Position numbers and translations under genes: made by a program
Assembly: GCF_900142105.1 (NCBI RefSeq)
Contig: NZ_FQZS01000005.1
Span: 1 to 64,000, forward strand
Length of the DNA stretch: 64,000 bases
Direction of reading: 5' to 3'
DNA from: Lutispora thermophila DSM 19022
GTDB lineage: Bacteria > Bacillota > Clostridia > Lutisporales > Lutisporaceae
Notes under the pieces: generated by a model
What the model was told of the DNA's origin: nothing
Database searches by the model: none
Seen by the model: only the letters and a program-made list of their open reading frames with translations
In this document: in pieces, positions 45,826 through 55,077 of the stretch
Layout of the letters: every line of letters begins with the position of its first letter
Position numbering within the stretch: the first letter of the stretch is position 1

Positions 45826-45869
45826 AAGGCTTCCATTGGTGTCGTTTTGATGCCAAGGAGGCCTTTTTT
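45826..45869 (+). terminator. Terminator of the pot operon
   Basis: AAGGC-TTCC-TTGG pairs with CCAA-GGAG-GCCTT with minor imperfections, followed by a T-run. Confidence 0.8.
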
Positions 45870-46001
45870 CACATCACAATGAATCTATGCCTAAAAGGTG
45901 TCAAGATTAGTGTAAGTCCATATTGACAACTCATAGAGACAGGTTTATACTGGCAAATCTAAATTTTCTTATGAATTATTAAAAAATTTTTTAAATACCC
46001 A

Positions 46002-46030
46002 TTGACGGCTGTAGTTTTTTGTGGTAAATT
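46002..46030 (+). promoter_or_regulatory. Promoter of the T-box/liv operon
   Basis: TTGACG (46002-46007), 17-bp spacer, TAAATT (46025-46030). Transcription would start about 40 nt before Stem I of the T-box. Confidence 0.7.
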
Positions 46031-46074
46031 ATAAAACATAATTTCACTTTAGAATATTTATACAGAACACTAAA

Positions 46075-46330
46075 GATGATGACGAAGAGAAAAATATCCG
46101 GAATTTAGTCACAGAGAGCTGCTGGTAGGTGTAAAGCAGTACTAAATGGATATATAATGATCACTTCTGAGTCGCGTGACTGAAGGTAAGTAAGTCATGA
46201 CGGGTTGACAAACGTTACATTGTCAGGGTTTGATAGAACCTGTTGAGATTATTGCCATAGGCAATAAAATAGAGTGGTACCGCGTTAACAACGCCTCTAT
46301 ATGTATATCAATACATATAGAGGTTTTTTT
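46075..46330 (+). ncRNA. T-box riboswitch, isoleucine specifier
   Basis: A complete T-box leader. Stem I starts at GATGACGAAGAG (about 46078). Its apex has AGAGAGCTGC and GGTAGGTGTAAAGCAG. ATATCC and ATTTAGT near 46094-46109 pair with the segment ending GGATAT near 46155. The specifier triplet is ATC (46160-46162), followed by A and then CTTC, which pairs with GAAG at 46084-46087. The T-box AGAGTGGTACCGCG is at 46271-46284. The terminator has a perfect 13-bp stem (46294-46306 with 46311-46323) and a T-run. Uncharged tRNA-Ile would open the terminator and switch on the liv genes when isoleucine is scarce. Confidence 0.92.
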
Positions 46331-46507
46331 ATTCAATTTTTTCGTGCAGAAAAGTGCACTTTTTGCACAGTGAATACATGAATCCCCGGGGAAAATCAGA
46401 TCTGATTAAAATATAATAAATTTGATTCGAGGTGTTGTTGAGGTAGCAAACTAGAACTTTACATTATGAAAATTACTTAGAAATAGATGAATAAGGGAGG
46501 ATTTTTT
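46331..46507. other. Palindrome-rich stretch between T-box terminator and livJ
   Basis: Three adjacent symmetrical elements: GTGCAGAAAA...TTTTTGCAC (46344-46368), CCCCGGGG (46384-46391) and ATCAGATCTGAT (46395-46406). They may be protein-binding sites or RNA hairpins. Otherwise nothing until GGGAGG before livJ. Confidence 0.5.
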
Positions 46508-47686
46508 ATGAAGAGATTATCTGTAGTATTAGCTATGGTTTTAATATTAAGTTTATTCACTGGGTGCAGCTCACAGCAGGCGGCGGCACCGGCACAGTCT
46601 ACTGATGGCGCTGATACAGTCAAGGTAGGATTAAATTATGAGTTATCAGGAAATGTAGCTACATATGGTCAAAGTTTGACAGAAGGTATTGAGTTGGCAA
46701 TGGAAGAGATCAATAATAATGGGGGCCTTCTTGGCAAGCAAGTGGAACTTGTAAAAGCAGATAACAAATCTGACAACGCAGAAGCAGCAAATGTAGCAAC
46801 AAAGCTTATTACAAGAGATAAAGTAGTGACAATTCTTGGTCCTGCTACATCAGGCAATACAAAGGGAGCAATACCTGTAGCAATGCAGCATAAAGTGCCT
46901 TTAATATCTGCTTCAGCAACAGCTGATGATGTAACTGTAGACAGCAATGGAAATGTAAGGGAGTTTATATTCAAAACCTGTTTCAGTGATTCATTTCAAG
47001 GAGTTATAATGGCCAATTTTGCCGGCCAGGATCTGGGAGCGAAAAAAGCGGCTATACTTATAGATACTACAAGTGATTATAGCAAAGGCTTGGCAACAAG
47101 CTTTAAAGATAAATTTGAAAACCTTGGAGGGACTATTGTTACACAACAGGCTTATCAGACCAAAGATAAAGATTTTAGAGCAGTATTGACAAATATAAAA
47201 AGCGTAAACCCTGATGTATTATATCTTCCTGGATATTACGAAGAAGTTGGATTAATAGCGAAGCAAGCAAGAGAATTAGGGCTTAATGCACCAATACTGG
47301 GAGGAGATGGATATGATTCTCCAAAATTATTAGAGTTGGCAGGAAAAGAAGCATTAAACCATGTTTATTTCACTAATCACTATTCATCCATGGATGATAG
47401 CCCAGAAGTAGTAAAGTTTAAAGAAGCATTCAATAAAAAGTACGGAAAGGATCCAGATGCATTCAATGCATTAGGTTATGATTTGGCTTATTTCTTTGCA
47501 GATGCATTGGTAAGAGCAGGGGAGGCCGATCCTGTAAAGATAAAAGATGCACTGGCAACAACAAAAAACTTTAAGGGTATAACAGGTACACTTACCGTTG
47601 ATGAAAACCACAATCCAATTAAAGCCATTACTATAATTGAAATGAAAGATGGAGTTCAGACCTTCTTGAAGAAGCAAGAACCATAA
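46508..47686 (+). CDS. livJ: Branched-chain amino-acid-binding lipoprotein LivJ
   Basis: A 392-residue type I periplasmic-binding protein with lipobox SLFTGC and Cys20. KVGLNYELSGNVATYGQS and LGPATSGNTKGAIPVAMQ are typical of LivJ/LivK. The ATG at 46508 has GGGAGG upstream. The earlier ATG at 46487 does not. Read-through of the isoleucine T-box controls it, so isoleucine, with leucine and valine, is the expected ligand. Confidence 0.93.
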   Translation: MKRLSVVLAMVLILSLFTGCSSQQAAAPAQSTDGADTVKVGLNYELSGNVATYGQSLTEGIELAMEEINNNGGLLGKQVELVKADNKSDNAEAANVATKLITRDKVVTILGPATSGNTKGAIPVAMQHKVPLISASATADDVTVDSNGNVREFIFKTCFSDSFQGVIMANFAGQDLGAKKAAILIDTTSDYSKGLATSFKDKFENLGGTIVTQQAYQTKDKDFRAVLTNIKSVNPDVLYLPGYYEEVGLIAKQARELGLNAPILGGDGYDSPKLLELAGKEALNHVYFTNHYSSMDDSPEVVKFKEAFNKKYGKDPDAFNALGYDLAYFFADALVRAGEADPVKIKDALATTKNFKGITGTLTVDENHNPIKAITIIEMKDGVQTFLKKQEP

Positions 47687-47712
47687 AATTAATTTTGGGA
47701 AATTAGCATGGC

Positions 47713-47749
47713 TACCATCCGATGGAGTTGGTTTCTCCAATGGATGGTA
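47713..47749 (+). terminator. Stem-loop between livJ and livH
   Basis: TACCATCC (47713-47720) pairs with GGATGGTA (47742-47749), with inner GGAG/CTCC pairs. No T-run. Likely protects the livJ message and lowers read-through into the permease genes. Confidence 0.55.
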
Positions 47750-47782
47750 TCCTGTTGAATTTTTAGAAGGAAGTGATGACGC

Positions 47783-48661
47783 ATGGAGCAAGTATTGCAG
47801 CAATTAGTTAATGGAATTTCTTTGGGTAGTATTTATGCCCTTATTGCATTAGGTTATACAATGGTTTATGGAATAATTAATCTAATCAATTTTGCTCATG
47901 GCGATATATATATGATAGGTGCATATGTTGGATTTGCCGCAACTACCTTCTTTGGATTGGGATTTATTCCTGCCTTAATAGTATCTATGATTATAACAGC
48001 TGTATTAGGTGTAGTGGTGGAAAAGGTTGCATATAAGCCTATAAGAAAATCCACTAGGATAGCAGCATTGATAACAGCAATAAGTGTATCTCTCTTTCTG
48101 GAGTACGGTATGATGTATTTTGTTAAAGCTGAAACAAGAACTTTTCCTGAAGTGTTGCCAAGTAAAAATTTTAGATTGGGTAATGTGATATTAAATAACA
48201 AGGATGTATATATAGTTATAGTTACAGTAGTCATGATGCTTATACTTCAATATATAATACACAAAACAAAAATTGGTATGGCAATGAGGGCAGCATCCAT
48301 GGACAGCGAAGCGGCACAGCTTATGGGGATAAGCGTTGACAATACCATATCTGTCACATTTGCCTTAGGTTCATGTCTTGCAGGTGTGGCAGGAGTTCTA
48401 GTAGGAGTCTATTATAATTCTATTGACCCTCTTATGGGTATGATGCCGGGTATAAAGGCTTTTATAGCAGCAGTAATAGGAGGAATAGGAGTAATACCTG
48501 GAGCCATGTTTGGAGGATATCTGTTGGGCATAACTGAAACTATGGTAAGCGCTGCTGGGTATTCCCTGTACAAGGATGCAGTAGCTTTTGCAATATTGAT
48601 TTTAATGCTCCTCATAAAGCCTAAGGGACTTTTTGGGAAGAATGTGAGAGAAAAAGTATAG
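47783..48661 (+). CDS. livH: Branched-chain amino-acid ABC permease LivH
   Basis: A 292-residue permease with about eight helices. NGISLGSIYALIALGYTMVYG and INFAHGDIYMIGAY at the start and AFIAAVIGGIGVIPGAMFGG near 235 are characteristic of LivH. AGAAGGAAG precedes the ATG. livM follows after 12 bp. Confidence 0.94.
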   Translation: MEQVLQQLVNGISLGSIYALIALGYTMVYGIINLINFAHGDIYMIGAYVGFAATTFFGLGFIPALIVSMIITAVLGVVVEKVAYKPIRKSTRIAALITAISVSLFLEYGMMYFVKAETRTFPEVLPSKNFRLGNVILNNKDVYIVIVTVVMMLILQYIIHKTKIGMAMRAASMDSEAAQLMGISVDNTISVTFALGSCLAGVAGVLVGVYYNSIDPLMGMMPGIKAFIAAVIGGIGVIPGAMFGGYLLGITETMVSAAGYSLYKDAVAFAILILMLLIKPKGLFGKNVREKV

Positions 48662-48673
48662 GAGGGATATCTT

Positions 48674-49606
48674 GTGAAAGTTATTAATAGGAAAACCATT
48701 ATGTTAGCAGTTGTAATACTAGCCATCTATGCTGTTGTAGAAATGATGATTGGACAAGGTATCATTGACTCCTATGTAGAGCTGAACATTGTCTTAATAG
48801 GAATCAATATTATACTGGCAGTTGGACTGAACCTGGTTACAGGATTCACAGGACAGTTTTCTCTTGGTCATGCCGCTTTCATGGCTGTAGGAGCCTATGT
48901 ATCTGCTATTGTTACCGCTAAATTTGGACAACCCTTTATAGTGGCAATAACACTTTCTGCACTAGCTGCATCACTTGCAGGTGTTATAATAGGGATACCT
49001 ACCCTTAGATTAAAGGGAGACTATTTAGCTATAGCTACTTTAGGTTTTGGTGAAATTATAAGAATAATGGCGTTAAATATAGATTATATAGGTGGAGCAA
49101 GTGGTTTTAATGATATACCAAAGATGACCAATTGGACCTGGGTATATTTCATGGTAGTAGCTTCGATTGTAGTAATAAAGAATTTTATAAATTCCAGGGG
49201 AGGAAGAGCCTGCATATCCATAAGTCAGGATGAGACTGCAGCAGAGGCTATGGGCGTCAATACAACAAAATACAAAATTCTGGCCTTTGTAATAGGAGCC
49301 TTTTTTGCAGGTATATCCGGAGCTCTTTATGCCAATTACTTCTACTTTATCAAACCTGATTCCTTTGGTTATATGAAATCCATTGATATTCTCGTTATAG
49401 TGGTTTTTGGAGGCATGGGAAGCATAGCAGGATCCGTGGTTGGAGCTGTTGTATTATCTCTTATATCATTATTTCTTCAAAGCATACCTGAGTTAAGAAT
49501 GGTTATATATGCTGTCATACTGTTTATGATAATGGTTTATAGACCCCAAGGACTTTTAGGCAAAGAGGATTTCAGGTTCAAGTTTTTAAAGAAGAGGGTG
49601 GTATAA
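48674..49606 (+). CDS. livM: Branched-chain amino-acid ABC permease LivM
   Basis: A 310-residue permease with LNLVTGFTGQFSLGHAAFM and LRLKGDYLAIATLGFGEIIR, typical of LivM. The start is GTG 48674 after GGAGGG. livG starts at the next base after its stop. Confidence 0.94.
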   Translation: MKVINRKTIMLAVVILAIYAVVEMMIGQGIIDSYVELNIVLIGINIILAVGLNLVTGFTGQFSLGHAAFMAVGAYVSAIVTAKFGQPFIVAITLSALAASLAGVIIGIPTLRLKGDYLAIATLGFGEIIRIMALNIDYIGGASGFNDIPKMTNWTWVYFMVVASIVVIKNFINSRGGRACISISQDETAAEAMGVNTTKYKILAFVIGAFFAGISGALYANYFYFIKPDSFGYMKSIDILVIVVFGGMGSIAGSVVGAVVLSLISLFLQSIPELRMVIYAVILFMIMVYRPQGLLGKEDFRFKFLKKRVV

Positions 49607-50383
49607 ATGACTATATTGAAGCTGAATAATGTATCAATAACCTTTGGAGGCTTGAAAGCAGTTTCAAACATTGACATGACAGTAGAAAAGGGACAGATTG
49701 TAGGTATTATAGGTCCAAATGGAGCAGGTAAAACAACACTGTTTAACCTCCTTACAGGTATGTATGCACCTACCTCTGGTGAGATATTGCTATACAAAGA
49801 CAATCCTATAAAACTCAACGGTTTAAAGCCATATAAGATTACAGGTCATGGAATAGCAAGAACCTTTCAGAATATAAGGCTCTTTAGGGATATGACTGTT
49901 TTAGATAATGTTAAAATTGGGTTTCATAGCCGTACCAAGTGTGGATTTCTTTCTTCAGTTATAAGACTTCCATCATATTATGATGAAGAAAAAAGAGTTA
50001 GGGAAGATGCGGAAGAATTATTGAAGATGTTAAACCTTGATAACAAGAAACATGAGTTTGCAAAGAATCTGTCTTATGGTGAGCAAAGACGTCTGGAGAT
50101 TGCAAGAGCATTGGCGTCTGAGCCAAGCATCCTTTTGCTGGATGAACCTGCAGCAGGAATGAATCCAAATGAAACTATAGAGCTGACTCATTTAATTACA
50201 TGGATAAGGGACAAATTTAATTTGACGATTATACTCATAGAACACGATATGAAGTTGGTAATGGGTATTTGCAATAAAGTATATGTATTGAATTATGGAA
50301 ATTTAATTGCCGGAGGAACTCCTGATGAAGTACAAAATGATCCGCAGGTAATTGAAGCCTATATCGGTTCAGAAAGTGCATAA
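49607..50383 (+). CDS. livG: Branched-chain amino-acid ABC ATPase LivG
   Basis: A 258-residue ABC ATPase with Walker A GPNGAGKTT, signature LSYGEQRRLEIARAL, Walker B LLLDEPAAGMNP and the LivG-type C-terminus GTPDEVQNDPQVIEAYIG. Normally livF follows, but the operon ends here and a different gene begins after 160 bp. The transporter would need LivG as homodimer or a LivF encoded elsewhere. Confidence 0.94.
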   Translation: MTILKLNNVSITFGGLKAVSNIDMTVEKGQIVGIIGPNGAGKTTLFNLLTGMYAPTSGEILLYKDNPIKLNGLKPYKITGHGIARTFQNIRLFRDMTVLDNVKIGFHSRTKCGFLSSVIRLPSYYDEEKRVREDAEELLKMLNLDNKKHEFAKNLSYGEQRRLEIARALASEPSILLLDEPAAGMNPNETIELTHLITWIRDKFNLTIILIEHDMKLVMGICNKVYVLNYGNLIAGGTPDEVQNDPQVIEAYIGSESA

Positions 50384-50545
50384 GCTTATATAAAAATAAT
50401 CATTGATGAGCAGAAGTGAAGATGAAAAGCTATTATATTGCTCACATTATTTATAAAATTTTCCAAAAAACAAAACAACATGAATAGTAGGAACTTTTCT
50501 ATAATATCTTGATATTGAATAATAAATCAATATGGAGTGTTGTAT

Positions 50546-51808
50546 ATGAGGATTTATGTTGTAAAAAGCGGTGATACTCTATGGAAAATTTCAAGGACCT
50601 ATAATGTGAGCATAAATAGCATTGTACAAGCAAATGCAATGGCTGATCCTGACAGGCTCATCATCGGACAGTCACTGGTCATACCAACACAGGATGATGT
50701 TCACATTGTCCGGCCTGGTGAGACCCTCTGGTTTATAGCCAGAATATACAATGTAACTATACAGGATCTAGTAAGAGAGAATAATATAGCAAATCCTAAC
50801 ATCATAAATGTGGGACAAAGGCTCGTAATTCCAAAGCCCCAGATAGAAGTAAATGGATATCTCACTCAAACAGGTCCTACAGGTGAAGAAACATTAAGAT
50901 GGACAGGACAATACCTCACATATTTCTGCATGTTCAGTTATGGCATTACTGCAGAAGGCAACTTGACTCCACTTAATGATGAATCTGTAATAAGTATGGC
51001 CAGATCCAGAGGTGTAACACCTCTAATGTGCCTTACCAATTTCCTTGGAAGAAGATTCAGTTCAGATTTAGCAAGTGCTTTTCTATCAAATGTAGAAGTT
51101 CAAGAGAGACAGCTTGCTAATATAGTCAATACCATGCGCCAAAAGGGTTATCAAGGATTAAACATTGATTTCGAATATGTATATCCTAGAGATAGAGAGA
51201 AATATAATGCGTTTTTAAGACGTGCAGCAGACAGGATGCATGCCAACGGTTTTTCAATTTCTACAGCTCTGGCGCCAAAGGTAAGAGCAGATCAGATCGG
51301 GTTGTTGTATGAGGCTCACGATTACCCGGTTCATGGACAGTTGACAGACTTTGTGGTTTTGATGACATATGAATGGGGATGGGCAGGAGGAGAACCCTGG
51401 GCTATTGCCCCTATAAATCAGGTAAAAAGGGTATTGGATTATGCCGTGTCGGTCATACCCAGAAATAAGATAATGATGGGAATACCTTTATATGGAAGGG
51501 ACTGGAAGATACCTTGGGTTCAGGGAACCACCGCTTCCACTGTAAGTTATATGGATGCCATAAGAAGAGCATACCAATACGGAGCAGAAATTCAATACAA
51601 TGAAGAATATCAATCTCCATTCTTCAGATATACGGATACATCAGGTCAGCAGCATGAAGTATGGTTTGAAGATGCCAGAAGCTATCAGGCCAAATATGAT
51701 GTCATTAAGCAATATGGGCTGAGAGGAGCCAGCTATTGGGCGTTGAATCTTCAGTCAATTCCTAATTGGCCTGTACTAACAGCTAATTTCAGAATAGCAA
51801 AGCTATAA
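50546..51808 (+). CDS. LysM-GH18 glycosidase, spore cortex-lytic SleL/YaaH-like
   Basis: A 420-residue protein with two N-terminal LysM repeats (about 2-47 and 52-97) and a GH18 domain (about 105-420). The catalytic glutamate lies in GLNIDFEYV at about 208-210. The two-LysM plus GH18 layout without a signal peptide matches SleL/YaaH, N-acetylglucosaminidases that break cortex muramic-lactam fragments during germination. The start at 50546 (TATGGAG upstream) puts LysM at the very N-terminus. It is the clearest sporulation marker in the window. Monocistronic with a terminator. Confidence 0.88.
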   Translation: MRIYVVKSGDTLWKISRTYNVSINSIVQANAMADPDRLIIGQSLVIPTQDDVHIVRPGETLWFIARIYNVTIQDLVRENNIANPNIINVGQRLVIPKPQIEVNGYLTQTGPTGEETLRWTGQYLTYFCMFSYGITAEGNLTPLNDESVISMARSRGVTPLMCLTNFLGRRFSSDLASAFLSNVEVQERQLANIVNTMRQKGYQGLNIDFEYVYPRDREKYNAFLRRAADRMHANGFSISTALAPKVRADQIGLLYEAHDYPVHGQLTDFVVLMTYEWGWAGGEPWAIAPINQVKRVLDYAVSVIPRNKIMMGIPLYGRDWKIPWVQGTTASTVSYMDAIRRAYQYGAEIQYNEEYQSPFFRYTDTSGQQHEVWFEDARSYQAKYDVIKQYGLRGASYWALNLQSIPNWPVLTANFRIAKL

Positions 51809-51868
51809 ACCTGAGACATCGGGGATGGTTCTCTATGTCTCATCAGTAAAACTTTCCCCTATAAATAT

Positions 51869-51922
51869 AAAGAAAGGCTTTCTCGAATTTTAAATATTTC
51901 TATGAAATGCCTTTCTTTTTTT
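51869..51922 (+). terminator. Terminator after the LysM-GH18 gene
   Basis: AAAGAAAGGC (51869-51878) pairs with GCCTTTCTTT (51909-51918), followed by T residues. The loop is long and AT-rich. Confidence 0.75.
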
Positions 51923-52096
51923 GCTTCTATTTATTTTGTTCTACAAATAATTTCTTTCATATAAGCAAACATATATTTGATAGTAAAATATCTTTATGCT
52001 ATTCTATCAATATTAGAGATGTATGTTATGATATAACAAACTTTATACATGATACACGAGTATATTGGTAATAATTACTTAAGATGAGGTGAGACC

Positions 52097-52969
52097 ATGG
52101 ACAGCATATCATCTGCTAATTGTGAAACACTGCTCCCTACAGGAGAATTGAAGCCTTTGGATGAAATAGAGAGAAGTATAATAAAAAAATACAGAAAGCA
52201 TCTTTGGTCAAAATTTATAAAAGCTATAAAGGATTTCAAGCTCATAGAAGAAGGGGATAAGATAGCCGTTGCCATATCCGGGGGCAAGGACAGCATGCTT
52301 ATGGCAAAGCTTTTTCAAGAGTTGCAAAAACACGGCGATATGAAAATAGATTTGGAATTTATCGTAGCAGATCCGGGGTATCATGAGCAAATAAGAGAGT
52401 TGATGATTAAAAACTGTGAATACTTGAACATACCTATAAAAATATTTGATTCGGGCATATTTAAAATAGTTGATAAAATTGCCAAGGATTATCCTTGCTA
52501 TATGTGTGCAAAGATGCGCCGAGGAGCATTGTATTCAAAAGCTCAGGAGTTAGGCTGCAATAAACTGGCATTGGGACATCACTTTAATGATATCATAGAA
52601 ACCACCATGATGAATATTCTCTATACCGGAAGCTTCAAAACAATGCTGCCCAAGCTTCATTCTACTAATTTTAAAGATTTGGAGCTTATAAGGCCTATGT
52701 ATTATATAGAAGAAAAACATATAGAGAGATTTACCCAAAATAGCGGTATCATGCCTCTTAATTGTGCATGCATGGTAGCCGCAGAGAGGACGGGAAATAA
52801 GCGCTATGAGATAAAGAATTTAATAAAAGAACTTAGCACAAAAATTGATAATTTGGAAATAAACATTATGAGGGCGGCTCAAAATGTCAATATGGAAGCA
52901 ATTTTAGGTTGGCAGAAGGGAGGAAAGACTTATTCATATTTAGATTTTTATGATGAGTATAAGGAGTGA
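52097..52969 (+). CDS. TtcA-like PP-loop ATPase, tRNA thiolation family
   Basis: A 290-residue PP-loop protein with SGGKDS at residues 61-66. CYMC supplies Cys133 and Cys136, and NCAC supplies Cys222 and Cys224. This cysteine layout corresponds to the TtcA/TtuA-type Fe-S-dependent tRNA thiolases. LGHHFNDIIETTMMN is the family's second ATP-site segment. It would activate a tRNA base with ATP and insert sulfur. Exact target unknown. AGGTGAG precedes the ATG. The next gene starts 5 bp after its stop. Confidence 0.85.
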   Translation: MDSISSANCETLLPTGELKPLDEIERSIIKKYRKHLWSKFIKAIKDFKLIEEGDKIAVAISGGKDSMLMAKLFQELQKHGDMKIDLEFIVADPGYHEQIRELMIKNCEYLNIPIKIFDSGIFKIVDKIAKDYPCYMCAKMRRGALYSKAQELGCNKLALGHHFNDIIETTMMNILYTGSFKTMLPKLHSTNFKDLELIRPMYYIEEKHIERFTQNSGIMPLNCACMVAAERTGNKRYEIKNLIKELSTKIDNLEINIMRAAQNVNMEAILGWQKGGKTYSYLDFYDEYKE

Positions 52970-52974
52970 TTATT

Positions 52975-53463
52975 ATGCGTTTTGTAGTTAAGCAAAAGAT
53001 TTTTTCCTTCGGAGATAACTTCACAATAAACGATGAAATGGGAAATTCTTATTTTCAGGTGCAAGGAAAGGTTTTTGCTATTGGTGACAAGCTTCGTATG
53101 TATGATATGCAGGGAAATGAGGTTGTTTATATAGAGCAAAAGCTTTTCAAGCTTCTTCCTGAATATACCATATATTATAATGGAAATCCTGCTGCCAGAG
53201 TAAAAAAGGAGTTTACATTATTCAAACCCAGGTTTAATATTGAGAGCTTTATTGGAAACTATACAATAGAAGGAAATTTCTTGGGTATGGATTTTAATGT
53301 GTTAAAGAATGGCAGGGTGGTAGCTCGTGTGTCAAAAAAGTGGTTTTCATTTCGAGACACTTATGGAGTTGATATTTCAGATGAAGAAAATTATGCATTC
53401 ATACTCGCATTGGTAATAGTTATCGATCAAGTAATTCATGATAATAACCATAATAATAACTAG
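52975..53463 (+). CDS. LURP-one-related/YxjI-like protein
   Basis: A 162-residue protein with the tubby-like beta-barrel pattern of the LURP-one-related family: short strands with VKQKIFSFGDNFTINDEMGN, FQVQGKVFAIGDKLRMYD and IEQKLFKLLPEYTIYYNG. The final part is hydrophobic and ends in Asn/His residues. Function unknown. ATG 52975 is preferred over GTG 52966 because AAGGAG lies 8 bp before it. Probably co-transcribed with the TtcA-like gene. Confidence 0.82.
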   Translation: MRFVVKQKIFSFGDNFTINDEMGNSYFQVQGKVFAIGDKLRMYDMQGNEVVYIEQKLFKLLPEYTIYYNGNPAARVKKEFTLFKPRFNIESFIGNYTIEGNFLGMDFNVLKNGRVVARVSKKWFSFRDTYGVDISDEENYAFILALVIVIDQVIHDNNHNNN

Positions 53464-53605
53464 AGGAAAATACAATGGAAAATGGTTATATAAGAGTTTA
53501 ACTTGAAGTTTCAAACACCCTTTAATCGTGGCCGAGGGGGATGTTGCTGAACTTTATTGTTAAAATTTAAAAAGATAAATTAGAAACACAAAGGGGGAGA
53601 TTATA

Positions 53606-53983
53606 ATATTACAGGAGTTTAAAAAGTTTGCCTTAAGGGGAAATGTGCTGGACTTGGCAATAGGAGTTATTATTGGAGGCGCTTTTGGAGAGATAGTCAA
53701 TTCCCTTGTCAATGATATGCTAATGCCAATTATAGGACTTTTGTTGGGAGGAATAGATTTTTCTAGCTTACAAATAACCATAAATGATGCTACCATCAGA
53801 TATGGAGCCTTTATACAAAGCGTTGTTGATTTTTTAATTATCACATTTTCAATATTCATATTTATTAGAGCCATCAATAGACTGAAGAAGAAACAAGAAG
53901 AAAAACCTGCTGCGCCGCTAGAACCTACAAAAGAAGAAATTTTACTTACCGAAATAAGAGACATACTTAAAGATAAAAGATAA
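53606..53983 (+). CDS. mscL: Large-conductance mechanosensitive channel MscL, apparent ATA start
   Basis: A 125-residue MscL that opens under membrane tension to release solutes. The N-terminus [19 protein letters not shown] and [12 protein letters not shown] are classical, with two membrane helices and a charged C-terminal helix. Homologues begin with Met directly before LQEFKKF. Here that codon is ATA (53606-53608) and there is no ATG, GTG or TTG in frame before GTG 53645. That GTG would delete 13 conserved residues. AAGGGGGAG lies 6 bp before the ATA. A rare ATA start is the simplest explanation; a sequence error (ATG to ATA) is the alternative. Confidence 0.85.
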   Translation: MLQEFKKFALRGNVLDLAIGVIIGGAFGEIVNSLVNDMLMPIIGLLLGGIDFSSLQITINDATIRYGAFIQSVVDFLIITFSIFIFIRAINRLKKKQEEKPAAPLEPTKEEILLTEIRDILKDKR

Positions 53984-54000
53984 TACAGGAAGTGATAAGA

Positions 54001-54978
54001 ATGGTGGAATATGTAAATTTAACGAAAATACCAGGTATAAAACTGGGAAACGCTGAAGACCTGATAGGTGGGACAGGCTGTACCGTTGTATTATGTGAAA
54101 AAGGTGGCATAGCCGGTGTTGATGTAAGGGGAGGTGCTCCGGGAACTCGCGAGACAGACTTGTTGAACCCTATCAACATGATGGATAAAGTACATTGTAT
54201 TATGCTGGCTGGAGGAAGTGCTTTCGGCCTTGATGCGGTAGCAGGTGTTATGGAATATCTGGAGAGCAAGGGTATAGGTTTTGATGTAGGAATTACGAAG
54301 GTTCCCATTGTTCCTGCAGCTGTTTTGTTTGACCTGTCGGTGGGAGACTACAGGTGCAGACCTGATAAAGCCATGGGCTATAGAGCTTGCATCAATGCTG
54401 AAAACGGAGGATTTTCAGAAGGAAGCGTTGGCGCAGGCACAGGTGCTACTGTGGGGAAAATTCTTGGAATGGATAAGGCCATGAAGGGTGGTTTAGGCAG
54501 TTTTTGTATAAAAACAGGAGAATTGTATGTTGGAGCTGTTGTGGCTGTCAATTGCTTCGGTGATGTGGTGAATCCGGAAAGTGGAGAAATCCTAGCAGGT
54601 GCTTATATACCAGAGGAAAATAGATTTGTAAATACAGAATTGCTCATCATGGAGAGCGCAAAAAAGGATGATAACCCTTTTAGTGGAAATACCACGATAG
54701 GTTGTGTAATAACAAACGCTCGTTTGAGCAAAGCAGAAGTCAATAAAGTTGCATCTATGGCTCACAATGGTTATGCCAGAAGCATAAGACCTGTTCATAC
54801 CATGTATGATGGAGATACTATATTTGCTCTTTCTACGGGACAAATAGAAGCGGATGTGAATCAAGTAGGGGTTATGGCTGTAAAGGCTGTAGAGCAGGCT
54901 GTGATTAATGCTGTGAAGAAAGCTACACCGCTGTTTGGCATTAGGGCCTATTCAGAGGTATTTAGAGAAATACCCTAG
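54001..54978 (+). CDS. P1-family (DmpA/BapA-like) aminopeptidase
   Basis: A 325-residue Ntn-hydrolase of the P1 family, which self-cleaves to alpha and beta chains. Markers: LIGGTGCTVVLCEKGG, LAGGSAFGLDAVAGVMEYL, EGSVGAGTGATVGK and the cleavage region SGNTTIGCVITNA, where a Thr becomes the new N-terminal nucleophile. DmpA/BapA enzymes release N-terminal or beta-amino residues from peptides. The start ATG 54001 has AGGAAG 8 bp before it. GTG 53992 is an alternative. Confidence 0.88.
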   Translation: MVEYVNLTKIPGIKLGNAEDLIGGTGCTVVLCEKGGIAGVDVRGGAPGTRETDLLNPINMMDKVHCIMLAGGSAFGLDAVAGVMEYLESKGIGFDVGITKVPIVPAAVLFDLSVGDYRCRPDKAMGYRACINAENGGFSEGSVGAGTGATVGKILGMDKAMKGGLGSFCIKTGELYVGAVVAVNCFGDVVNPESGEILAGAYIPEENRFVNTELLIMESAKKDDNPFSGNTTIGCVITNARLSKAEVNKVASMAHNGYARSIRPVHTMYDGDTIFALSTGQIEADVNQVGVMAVKAVEQAVINAVKKATPLFGIRAYSEVFREIP

Positions 54979-55077
54979 GCCACGAAGTCGTTAATCGAAG
55001 AAGTTTATGGCAATTGCATCTTAGAATGGGATTCAGATATAAAAGTTTGCTTTGATAGTTATATAGTTAGATCTTAC

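Noticed and set aside
46157-46159. ATG in the specifier loop as methionine specifier of the T-box
   Set aside because: The triplet that sits one base before the CTTC-GAAG helix is ATC. The genes downstream are branched-chain amino-acid transport genes.
53464-53605. Riboswitch before mscL
   Set aside because: The short G-rich word GGCCGAGGGGG has no matching partner arms and fits no riboswitch pattern I know.
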